Of a stretch of 14,180 nucleotides of DNA, positions 8,501 through 14,180 are shown piece after piece; position 1 is the first letter of the stretch; each line of letters starts with the position of its first letter. The DNA is from CAYRMV01 sp964425255 (lineage in GTDB: Bacteria; Bacteroidota; Bacteroidia; Flavobacteriales_D; Crocinitomicaceae), in NCBI GenBank assembly GCA_964425255.1, contig CAYRMV010000089.1:1-14180 (forward strand), written 5' to 3'. The notes under the pieces were generated by a model. It was not told the DNA's origin. It saw only the letters and a list, made by a program, of their open reading frames with translations, and did no database searches. Made by a program: the position numbers and the translations under genes.

Positions 8501-9476
8501 AATGGGCAATGTGTTGAATTCGTATGAAGGTGAATTAGCACCAACCGTATTTGACAAGCCAAAAGATCAAAAAACACTTGGACAAGATCCAAATTCACCA
8601 TTAATCAATTTCCAAACGCAGCGAAATGCAATGTATAAAGGAAAAGCATCTATCAAAAATGGGCGTTTTCAATTCGAGTTTGTTGTTCCTAAAGACATAA
8701 ATTACGCTTATGGAAATGGAAAGATTTCACTTTATGCCAATAACATGACTACCGATGCTTCTGGTTCCGAAACCCGATTCTTTGTTGGTGGACTCAATGC
8801 AAATGGCTTGAACGATACCGAAGGTCCAACGGTCGAATTGTTTTTAAATGATGAAAATTTTGTCAACGGAGGTTTGACTTCGTTAAATCCGATTTTGATT
8901 GCAAAGATTTTTGATGAAAACGGGGTGAATACTGTTGGAAACGGGATTGGTCATGATATTGTAGCTATTCTCGATGATAATACTGCAAAGCCAATTGTTT
9001 TGAATGATTATTATACAGCTGATTTAGATAGTTATCAATCTGGAAGGTTGGAATATATTTTTTCAAACTTGTCACCTGGAACACATTCCTTGATATTTAA
9101 GGTCTGGGATGTGAACAACAACTCGTCTGAAACCCGCTTAGAATTTGTTGTTTCAGAATCTCAAAATTTGGCAATCGATCATGTATTGAATTATCCGAAT
9201 CCATTTACTACGCGAACGGAGTTTTATTTTGAACACAATCAAGTATGCGAAGCACTTGAGACTCAGATTCAAATATTCACCGTTTCAGGTAAACTAGTAA
9301 AAACAATCAATCAATTGGTTCAAACACAGGGATTCCGTACGGATGGCGTTGTTTGGGACGGAAGAGATGATTTTGGCGATCAACTTGCAAAAGGAGTTTA
9401 TGTGTACCGTTTGAGTGTGAAATCACCGGATGGAACACAAGCCGAAAAAATAGAAAAATTGGTATTATTGAAATAG
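5586..9476 (+). CDS. porU: Type IX secretion system sortase PorU (peptidase family C25)
   Basis: PorU is the cell-surface gingipain-like protease that removes the C-terminal signal of T9SS cargo and, in Porphyromonas, couples the cargo to anionic LPS. The signal peptide ends near residue 41 (VTTNIAFSQ). Starts at Met9 or Met11 (5610, 5616) give a more compact signal and are possible. The C25 catalytic region shows LLLFGDGTYDP, DALVSDDYFG, GVGRLLISD, then NYIGHGGEAG with the predicted catalytic His806 and SATCEFTKYDDPKR with Cys840. RSFTLIGDPALKLALP closes this region. The last 90 residues form a CTD: NYPNPFTT, QIQIFTVSGKLV, DGRDDFGDQLAKGVYVYRL. This is normal for PorU, which keeps its CTD. 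Its 1296 residues suit flavobacterial PorU and exceed the Porphyromonas protein. A vicinal Cys713-Cys714 lies in a loop before KYGNFGDW. porV follows after 64 bases. Confidence 0.94.
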   Translation: MNFFQFCSMNMNLNNPKSILFIPKRIFLVILLFVTTNIAFSQVYLFDAEWNGKEEVFFQDQTYAFPKSPNLAFIGPELRLDFRNKLDEGFHYEADVINLTFSSLSAEDLTYLTVSKLAVPKKVNLEVKVSTSKNEPSLVVSAFPYVNENGQLKKIQQIQVSVTNKGAVSTLIAKDFVANSVLSDPSSQWFKIAVLSDGIYKLDYSYLSSIGVNVSNLNPQHIHIYGNGSGRLPEQNWIYRPDDLVKNPIMVVGEGDGSFDQGDYVLFHGFGPNRWYQSGSTFVHDLNPYTTQAFYFIRISSSEPPLRVQDQASLTNPTDVVTSFNHYAVHDVETRSLVGGGQRFYGELFDESLVQTFNFSVPNAITADSARFRVAMASNSGGATARFSVGSTNFHTKLIPSSVSDYSRIDEAFRTSVTSSNIPLTITVNRPNASILTYLDYIMLNVRRGLVFNGGALYFRDLNSIGVGKKSEFTISNAPQGLIVWDITNRTNPIRMAGEWSSNQYRFTVATDTLRQFVAFDANAYAQPSFAGMVAQQNLHGLEVADLVIVSNASFLAQANRLADLHRSEGLTVHVVTNEQVFNEFSGGAQDPTGIRWFMKMFYDRANGDVTKMPKHLLLFGDGTYDPKNIISNVNYVMTYQYANSESHIDALVSDDYFGLLDDDESISFLDDMDIGVGRLLISDQQTAKEQVDKIETYMKNGNPTGVDNENVCCGGTSNKYGNFGDWRLNYVQITDDEEGGWFINNDAEPQVNHVKTNHPEMNADKLYTDAYPQVTLAGGQRYPEVFDGISERIQRGSLVMNYIGHGGEAGAAEERIITIPQIQSWNNGPRYPLFVSATCEFTKYDDPKRMSAGELVSLNPTGGAIALMTTTRSVYFSVNTNIGRRFYENVFLRDNNLEPLTFGEIIRKTKNQSTSGDNKRSFTLIGDPALKLALPRLKVVVDSINGFPVNQYQDTVEALSKMRVSGHLEDQMGNVLNSYEGELAPTVFDKPKDQKTLGQDPNSPLINFQTQRNAMYKGKASIKNGRFQFEFVVPKDINYAYGNGKISLYANNMTTDASGSETRFFVGGLNANGLNDTEGPTVELFLNDENFVNGGLTSLNPILIAKIFDENGVNTVGNGIGHDIVAILDDNTAKPIVLNDYYTADLDSYQSGRLEYIFSNLSPGTHSLIFKVWDVNNNSSETRLEFVVSESQNLAIDHVLNYPNPFTTRTEFYFEHNQVCEALETQIQIFTVSGKLVKTINQLVQTQGFRTDGVVWDGRDDFGDQLAKGVYVYRLSVKSPDGTQAEKIEKLVLLK

Positions 9477-9502
9477 CACACAATAAAAGACCTTGTTTTA
9501 CG

Positions 9503-9510
9503 TATATTTG
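9503..9510 (+). promoter_or_regulatory. Candidate -7 promoter element for porV
   Basis: TATATTTG matches TAnnTTTG exactly and ends 30 bases before the porV ATG, in the 64-base gap after porU. No terminator hairpin is seen in this gap, so porV is probably transcribed both by read-through from porU and from this site. No -33 TTTG is found at the standard spacing. Confidence 0.48.
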
Positions 9511-9540
9511 TGCTCAACGATTGATAATTAAATTAGAAAC

Positions 9541-10803
9541 ATGTTCAAAAAAACGGCGGTTTTTACCCTTATTTCACTTCCATTTTGGACATTCGCTCAA
9601 CCGAATTCGAGCGGAGCATCCGATGATGATTTACAACTAAACGCAATCACCACTGCATTACCATTCATGAGCATCACTCCAGATTCACGAACGGGTGCGT
9701 TAGGTGATGCTGGAACGGCAATCAGCGCTAATTCCAATTCGATTTATTGGAACACAGCCATGCTTAATTTTGCTAAAGAAGATGCAGAAATTAGTATTTC
9801 CTACACACCTTGGTTACGTCGATTAACAAACGACATGCATTTATCGTATGTCTCTGGTTACAAGCGTATCAACGATCGACAAGTGGTTACAGCTGCATTG
9901 CGTTATTTCAATTTGGGAAGCATAACCTATACAGATAACTCAGGAAATGAGTTGCGAGAAGACAAACCAAGTGAGTTTGAGATCACAGCAGGTTATGCTT
10001 TTAAATTAGCAGATCGATTCAGTGTAGGGGTGAATGGTAAGTTTGCTTATTCAAACTTAACAGGTGGATTAACAACAATTGCTAATTCGAAACCAGGAAT
10101 TGCTGGTGCTGCGGATGTATCTTTTGTTTACCGCAATGAAGATGCTAAATTTACAGGAAGAAATGGAATTTTGTCTTTGGCAGCAACGATCAACAACATA
10201 GGCAACAAAGTTTCTTATTCCGATGTTTCGTCTGATTTCCGTGATTTCTTACCGATGAATTTGAAGTTGGGTGGTGCATATACGATGGATTTTGATAAAT
10301 ACAACAACCTTACATGGTCTTTGGATTTGCAACGTTTATTGGTGCCAACACCGCCTATTCGTGACAATGCTACGGGTGAAATTATTTCTGGAAAAAACAA
10401 CAACATTGGTCCAATTCCTGGATTGATGCAGTCGTTTTACGATGCTCCTGGAATCGTTGAAGAAGATGCAAATGGGTATATCAAAGATGCAAACGGAAAT
10501 TATGTGATCAAAAAAGGATCTCGTTTGCGCGAAGAGTTAAATGAAATCAATATTGCAACAGGTTTGGAGTATTGGTACAACGAAATGTTCGCGATTCGTG
10601 GTGGATTTTTCTACGAACACAAAACAAAAGGAAGTCGTCAATACATTACTGCTGGAGTTGGTTTGAAATACAACATCATTGGAATTGATATTTCTTACTT
10701 AGCAGCATTGACTCAAAGTAATCCATTGGCAAATACACTTCGTTTTACGCTTCGTTTCCATTTGGGAAATAAGGTGAGTACGAAAACTTCTGCTCCAGAA
10801 TAG
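9541..10803 (+). CDS. porV: Type IX secretion system outer-membrane protein PorV
   Basis: PorV (also LptO) is an outer-membrane beta-barrel of the FadL type. It binds CTD-bearing cargo leaving the Sov/SprA translocon and hands it to the attachment complex containing PorU. The signal peptide is residues 1-20 (FTLISLPFWTFAQ). The mature part shows the PorV hallmark TALPFMSITPDSRTGALGDA (38-57), ISANSNSIYWNTAML, then SISYTPWLRRL and the strand-turn pattern of a barrel ending in NTLRFTLRFHLG. The usual short tail (NKVSTKTSAPE) follows. The length of 420 residues is close to the usual 380-410. A stretch around 285-320 (GPIPGLMQSFYDAPGIVEED) is the family's extra loop. porU lies directly upstream and ispF starts 6 bases downstream, so ispF very probably shares its transcript. 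Confidence 0.94.
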   Translation: MFKKTAVFTLISLPFWTFAQPNSSGASDDDLQLNAITTALPFMSITPDSRTGALGDAGTAISANSNSIYWNTAMLNFAKEDAEISISYTPWLRRLTNDMHLSYVSGYKRINDRQVVTAALRYFNLGSITYTDNSGNELREDKPSEFEITAGYAFKLADRFSVGVNGKFAYSNLTGGLTTIANSKPGIAGAADVSFVYRNEDAKFTGRNGILSLAATINNIGNKVSYSDVSSDFRDFLPMNLKLGGAYTMDFDKYNNLTWSLDLQRLLVPTPPIRDNATGEIISGKNNNIGPIPGLMQSFYDAPGIVEEDANGYIKDANGNYVIKKGSRLREELNEINIATGLEYWYNEMFAIRGGFFYEHKTKGSRQYITAGVGLKYNIIGIDISYLAALTQSNPLANTLRFTLRFHLGNKVSTKTSAPE

Positions 10804-10809
10804 TAAGAA

Positions 10810-11286
10810 ATGAAAATCAAAGTTGGTTTTGGAGTAGATGTTCACCGCTTGGCGGACGGACTGACCCTGATGGTAGGAGGGAAGGAAATTCCTAGTACGT
10901 TTGGTGCTGTTGGACATTCGGATGCAGATGTTTTGCTTCATGCGATTTGTGATGCGCTTTTGGGAGCAGCTAATTTGCGTGACATTGGCTTTCATTTTTC
11001 TGATACAGATCCGCAGTTTAAAGGAATAGACAGCAAGATATTATTGGAAAGAACTGCCGTTTTGGTTCGAAACAAAGGATATAAAATCGGAAATTTAGAC
11101 TGTACCGTAATTTTAGAAAAACCGAAGTTAAATCCACATATTCCGGATATGCAGCAAATCATAGCTTCCATTCTGGAAATTGACGTAGACGAAGTTTCGA
11201 TTAAAGCTACCACGCACGAAAAAGTAGATTCTTTCGGTGAAGGTTTGGCAATCAAAGCATACGCGGTTTGTTTGTTAGAGAAATAA
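10810..11286 (+). CDS. ispF: 2-C-methyl-D-erythritol 2,4-cyclodiphosphate synthase IspF
   Basis: IspF is a cytoplasmic trimeric, divalent-metal enzyme of the MEP pathway. It cyclises CDP-methylerythritol 2-phosphate to the cyclodiphosphate with release of CMP, feeding synthesis of undecaprenyl phosphate and quinones. The length of 158 residues is standard. The motif GFGVDVHRL places metal ligands at Asp10 and His12. GHSDADVLLHAICDALLGAA (36-55) supplies His44, and GFHFSDTDPQFKGIDS (60-75) is the substrate segment. The C-terminal block reads KATTHEKVDSFGEGLAIKAYA (132-152). This differs from the common ATTTEKLGFxGRxEG form: it is about two residues shorter and lacks the arginine. The start follows porV by only 6 bases with an A-rich leader, so it is probably co-transcribed. 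A strong terminator follows at 11303. Confidence 0.93.
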   Translation: MKIKVGFGVDVHRLADGLTLMVGGKEIPSTFGAVGHSDADVLLHAICDALLGAANLRDIGFHFSDTDPQFKGIDSKILLERTAVLVRNKGYKIGNLDCTVILEKPKLNPHIPDMQQIIASILEIDVDEVSIKATTHEKVDSFGEGLAIKAYAVCLLEK

Positions 11287-11302
11287 AAAAAATAACTAAA
11301 GT

Positions 11303-11341
11303 AAAAAATGGTGTCCGAACAAGCGAGACACCATTTTTTTT
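11303..11341. terminator. Bidirectional Rho-independent terminator between ispF and the lipoprotein gene
   Basis: A 13-bp perfect stem, AAAAAATGGTGTC (11303-11315) with GACACCATTTTTT (11327-11339), surrounds an 11-base loop. A-run and T-run flank the GC-containing core symmetrically, so it gives a U-tract on both strands. It starts 16 bases after the ispF stop and lies 16 bases beyond the end of the minus-strand lipoprotein gene, ending both convergent units. Confidence 0.9.
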
Positions 11342-11357
11342 GGAATAATTTTTCGAA

Positions 11358-11567
11358 TTAATGCTCGTGACAGTGAACTGTGTATTGTACTCCGTTTACC
11401 ACAATTCCGTCTTTTTCGATCGCTTCTAGATCGTCGCCACATTTTTCACCGATTTCTACTTCTGTTCCATTTACATCGTAATGGCATTCGTGGCATTCAT
11501 TTTTCTTGCAAGATGAAAATAAAACAAGTCCAAATCCTAGGGCAATAACTAAACTTCTTTTTTTCAT
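11358..11567 (-). CDS. Small Cys/His-rich lipoprotein, unknown function
   Basis: I do not recognise a named family. The 69-residue product has a lipoprotein signal (KKRSLVIALGFGLVLFSSC) with the lipobox FSSC and lipidated Cys20, leaving only 49 residues outside the membrane. The mature peptide contains CHECH (25-29), a lone Cys in EKCGDDLEAIEKDG (Cys43) and the C-terminal end HCHEH (65-69, with Cys66). Four cysteines and four histidines besides the lipid anchor could form two disulfides or a soft-metal site. Short lipoproteins with a Cys-x2-Cys and a CGDDLE-like block occur as hypothetical proteins in Bacteroidetes, as I recall. It begins 11 bases after the TonB receptor stop, so the two genes are almost certainly one transcript. 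A role in metal binding beside that receptor is inference only. Confidence 0.75.
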   Translation of the reverse strand: MKKRSLVIALGFGLVLFSSCKKNECHECHYDVNGTEVEIGEKCGDDLEAIEKDGIVVNGVQYTVHCHEH

Positions 11568-11578
11568 GATTGTATGAT

Positions 11579-13816
11579 TTATTGATTAAATTGATTTTCA
11601 AAATTGAATTGAAGTCCCGCTATGAAATTGATTCCCGGTGATGGCATATCAATGTTTTTCAAGCGAGACAAATGATCAATGTAACGTTCATTCAGTGCAT
11701 TGCGAACTCCTACATGGAATTTCAAGTTATGACCACAGATTTTTGTGCTCATGTGGATCGCAGCGTGTAGTAATTGATATGCTGGACTTTTTGTTTCAAA
11801 TGTCGCGACGCGGTTTTGTTCCAATGCATAAATATGTTGAATGGCAATTTGATCGAATTTGAATTTTCTCTTCGAACTGAAAACAAAACGCAAGGCAGTT
11901 TGAATGCGATTTTGAGGCATCAGAGAAAGTGCATTGTTTGAATTGTCAACAGCTTGAATCAAACTAGCTTGTTGGTCAAGGTGAATCCAATGGGCGAAAT
12001 GCGGATGATAATGATACGAAATATCCAGACCGTACATCCATAAATCGTCTTTTTGTTCGTATGCAAACGCGGGTAGCGATTCGATCAAGGTATCGAGCGG
12101 ATTGAGGTAAATGAAGTTTTTAAAATAGCTAATGAAAGGATTGATAATCAATTCCAAATGTTCGTGGTGAAACTCGAAGGTTGCATCCAACTGATTCGCC
12201 AGTTCTGAGCGGAGGTTTTGGTTCCCGATTTCATACCGCAGTGCACCGTGATGGAATCCGTTTGCTAGCAATTCGGTCACATGAGGAGCACGGAAACCAC
12301 TCGAATAATTCAATCGCCAAGTTGTTTTTTCTCGTTTGTAGATGGTTCCCAATGATCCGTTGAAACTTTGAAATTGCTTGTTGATGCGATCATTTCCTTT
12401 GAAAGATTCCAGCGAAACGGTGTTTCGGATATCGTAGCGAACACCCGCTTGTACGGTCCACTTTTTCCACGAGCGATTCGCCAAGAAATAGGCTCCGATG
12501 TCTGTCATTTCGACGTTTGGCAACAGTTTTTCACTTGCTTCTTCGTTGTTTTGATTGCGTTGGTGCATGAATTGAACACCGTAGTTGACGTGGATGGATC
12601 CAAATTCTTCCTTCAATCTTACTTGCGCTAAGTAATTCTGTAAGGCCATCGAAATTCCAGGAATAGTCACCTTTTCGTCAAATTCATTCAATTGATTTTG
12701 AGTAAATCCGAGCATCGTTTGCAGTTCGCGCTTGCGGAAGAAAAATTTGTTTTCCCACGATATAAAATGATTGCGAATCACCTGAGCAGGAATGGTTGCT
12801 TTTCGGTTTTGTTGGGAAACTTGAAAACTGAACGGATTCACGATCGAATCGTGTGTATGACCCGGAATTCCCGCGCGGTTTGCTTGAAAATTATATTTGA
12901 CATTGCTCACCCAATTCTTGTTGTGATAGCTGAAATTCATCTTTCCAGCTTGCTCGTTGAAACGTGAATTTTGCGCATATCGTCCATTGGGAAGTTGAAA
13001 ATCGGCGTGGTTCGTGTACAAACCGCCAACAGTAAGACGCCATTTGTTTTGCGCCAATTTGTAAAGTAACTGATTGTTCGTTCCGAGTGTATTGGATGAA
13101 AACTGGCTTTTCACCTCGATTTCCTGGTGATTTTGTTTTGCATGCGGTTCGTCTACCAAGTATATAACGCCACCCAAAGCATCGGCTCCGTACAATACGG
13201 ATGAGGGGCCTTTTATCACTTCAATGCTTCCTATTCCGAGTTCCGATACGCCCATTCCGTGGTCGCCGCCCCATTGCTGGTTTTCGATGCGCAAGCCATT
13301 CAGCAAAGTGATCACGCGCATTCCTTGCAAACCGCGAATTACGGGCTTCGAAATTCCGTTTCCAGTGGAGCTTTGGTACACGCCGGGAATGTTGTTTAGC
13401 GCTTCCCCGAGGTGAATGGTTGGAATGGTTTTGAGTTCCGACAACTTGCGCGTTTCGATGTGCGTCACATTGTTTTTTTGGAGCAAACCTTGCGCATTGG
13501 AGACAATTACGACTTCCTCTAAGTCTAAATGCTGTTCCTCCAAAGAAAATTCCGTTTCCGAATTGGGTTGAACACTTTGGATCAAGGTTTCGTAACCCAA
13601 CAACGAAATCCGCAAACGAACAGGTTGTTTTGCATCCAAACGAAGGACAAATTTTCCTTCCGAGTCGGTTTTCGTCCCGATTTCATAATCAAGCGCATAC
13701 ACCGAAACATTGGCCAAGCCAAGGGCATTTTTTCCTTTTACGGTTCCTTTAATCTCTTGACTCCAGGAGATTAAGGAGATAAATAGCATACCTAAAATGG
13801 AGATGTGACGAATCAT
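11579..13816 (-). CDS. TonB-dependent receptor, ZnuD-like candidate metal receptor
   Basis: This is an outer-membrane gated barrel that takes up a ligand using TonB-ExbBD energy. A signal peptide (1-19, ILGMLFISLISWS) precedes a carboxypeptidase-regulatory-like domain (about 21-95, GTVKGKNALGLANVSVYA), common in Bacteroidetes receptors. A TonB-box-like DLEEVVIVSN (98-107) follows, then the plug (112-222) with PGVYQSS, VIRGLQGMRVITLLNGLRIE and IEVIKGPSSVLYGADALGGV. The barrel fills the remainder to residue 745. Loop GIPGHTHDS (317-324) and GFRAPHVTELLANGFHHG (507-524) followed by EIGNQNLRSE resemble ZnuD-type zinc receptors, and YHYHPHFAHWIH (601-612) adds histidines. Substrate is inferred, with zinc or copper favoured; iron-siderophore or another ligand is not excluded. 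It has no SusD partner, so glycan import is unlikely. The lipoprotein gene follows 11 bases downstream. Confidence 0.88.
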   Translation of the reverse strand: MIRHISILGMLFISLISWSQEIKGTVKGKNALGLANVSVYALDYEIGTKTDSEGKFVLRLDAKQPVRLRISLLGYETLIQSVQPNSETEFSLEEQHLDLEEVVIVSNAQGLLQKNNVTHIETRKLSELKTIPTIHLGEALNNIPGVYQSSTGNGISKPVIRGLQGMRVITLLNGLRIENQQWGGDHGMGVSELGIGSIEVIKGPSSVLYGADALGGVIYLVDEPHAKQNHQEIEVKSQFSSNTLGTNNQLLYKLAQNKWRLTVGGLYTNHADFQLPNGRYAQNSRFNEQAGKMNFSYHNKNWVSNVKYNFQANRAGIPGHTHDSIVNPFSFQVSQQNRKATIPAQVIRNHFISWENKFFFRKRELQTMLGFTQNQLNEFDEKVTIPGISMALQNYLAQVRLKEEFGSIHVNYGVQFMHQRNQNNEEASEKLLPNVEMTDIGAYFLANRSWKKWTVQAGVRYDIRNTVSLESFKGNDRINKQFQSFNGSLGTIYKREKTTWRLNYSSGFRAPHVTELLANGFHHGALRYEIGNQNLRSELANQLDATFEFHHEHLELIINPFISYFKNFIYLNPLDTLIESLPAFAYEQKDDLWMYGLDISYHYHPHFAHWIHLDQQASLIQAVDNSNNALSLMPQNRIQTALRFVFSSKRKFKFDQIAIQHIYALEQNRVATFETKSPAYQLLHAAIHMSTKICGHNLKFHVGVRNALNERYIDHLSRLKNIDMPSPGINFIAGLQFNFENQFNQ

Positions 13817-13833
13817 TTTCTTTGTTTGTTCGA

Positions 13834-13841
13834 CAAAGATA
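13834..13841 (-). promoter_or_regulatory. Candidate -7 promoter element for the TonB-dependent receptor
   Basis: TATCTTTG on the minus strand is an exact TAnnTTTG match ending 17 bases before the receptor ATG. A TTG lies 12 bases upstream of it, closer than normal for a -33 box. An inverted repeat TTTGT-TCG-ACAAA (13825-13837) overlaps it and the likely transcript start, and could be an operator. Confidence 0.45.
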
Positions 13842-13885
13842 ATAATATTAATGCAATTTTGTTGCGATTAAGGTATGAATTTATT

Positions 13886-14180
13886 TTACCTACTCACCTC
13901 ACATCCCACCGTCTTTTCACTGTGACAATTACTTTGAATCGAACCGTTGGTTTGTTTTTCGAATTTGGGGGAGAGGTAGGGAATGTCGAGGTTCATGCCG
14001 CGGAGAATGAGCAGGAAGCCAATGACTGTCATGAAGTAGGGGATGCTGCGTTGGAGTTTGTGGCGGAACGAGTTTGAAATGCGGTTGGCCGAGAAAGCAA
14101 CAAGCGCCAAAGCGGGAAGCGTTCCCAAACCGTACAACACCATGTAAGCAGCACCTTGAACCGGATGCGCCATCACGAGC
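13886..14180 (-). CDS. TauE/SafE-like (UreH/HupE-type) inner-membrane protein, C-terminal part
   Basis: Only the last 97 codons are present; the reading frame runs off the window end, so the apparent GTG/ATG at 14176-14171 is internal. The fragment starts MAHPVQGAAYMVLYGLGTLP, the penultimate helix region of the sulfite-exporter TauE/SafE family. A second hydrophobic helix follows (PYFMTVIGFLLILRGMNL), then IPYLSPK. In Bacteroidetes this type of protein is often encoded with cbb3 cytochrome oxidase genes (after ccoG/ccoH) and is suspected in metal delivery; that context lies outside the window. The hydrophilic tail ends NCHSEKTVGCEVSR with a CH and a second Cys, which could bind a soft metal. 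It lies 69 bases upstream of the TonB receptor on the same strand. Family call is good; the substrate is unknown. Confidence 0.75.
   Translation of the reverse strand, partial: LVMAHPVQGAAYMVLYGLGTLPALALVAFSANRISNSFRHKLQRSIPYFMTVIGFLLILRGMNLDIPYLSPKFEKQTNGSIQSNCHSEKTVGCEVSR

Noticed and set aside
11638..13774. Several plus-strand frames of 60-91 codons opposite the TonB receptor
   Set aside because: All are antisense shadows of a well-supported 745-residue receptor and none has a leader, motif or consistent neighbour.
13805..14077. 90-codon plus-strand frame antisense to the TauE-like gene
   Set aside because: The minus-strand frame matches a known membrane family. The plus-strand frame has no recognisable signal or domain and crosses the receptor start region.
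1..14180. Mobile element, defence system or genomic island
   Set aside because: No transposase, integrase, terminal repeats, tRNA attachment site, toxin-antitoxin pair or nuclease/helicase set is visible; all the larger genes fit known chromosomal families.

Overview
The window looks like chromosome of a gliding Bacteroidetes bacterium, probably order Flavobacteriales; a Fluviicola/Crocinitomicaceae-like lineage is my guess, not a proof. The evidence is an AT-rich sequence, A-rich leaders instead of Shine-Dalgarno sites, several TAnnTTTG-type -7 promoter elements, and a set of Bacteroidetes-specific genes: gldJ, a porP/sprF-family gene, porU and porV. I see no tRNA, rRNA, CRISPR array, insertion sequence or integrase. 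No stretch above 300 bases lacks a gene.

Left part (1-2300). The window opens in the last 66 codons of an FtsK/SpoIIIE DNA translocase (its gamma domain), followed by lolA, the periplasmic lipoprotein carrier, and a strong terminator. On the opposite strand is murF, which adds D-Ala-D-Ala to the peptidoglycan precursor. Its start codon lies only 12 bases after the end of a terminator hairpin and U-tract that belongs to gldJ.

Central part (2358-11286). This is a type IX secretion (T9SS) and gliding locus. On the minus strand are a PorP/SprF-family outer-membrane protein and the gliding/T9SS lipoprotein GldJ, a non-catalytic SUMF1/FGE fold. Diverging from them on the plus strand are porU, the cell-surface sortase of the C25 family, and porV, the outer-membrane shuttle protein. 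ispF of the MEP isoprenoid pathway follows porV after 6 bases. GldJ belongs to the core machine, PorV collects substrates leaving the translocon, and PorU cleaves their C-terminal signal. The PorP/SprF protein is of the kind that usually serves type B C-terminal-signal substrates, but no such substrate is encoded here.

Right part (11303-14180). A bidirectional terminator separates ispF from a minus-strand cluster: a truncated TauE/SafE-like membrane protein at the window edge, a TonB-dependent receptor with ZnuD-like features (an HTHD loop and a GFHHG segment), and a 69-residue lipoprotein rich in Cys and His. I infer a transition-metal uptake or handling role; this cluster is the best candidate for something undescribed.

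Most genes are recognisable household or T9SS genes. The novelty lies in the arrangement (inserted porP/sprF gene, inverted porU-porV, terminator in front of murF) and in the small Cys/His lipoprotein next to the receptor.
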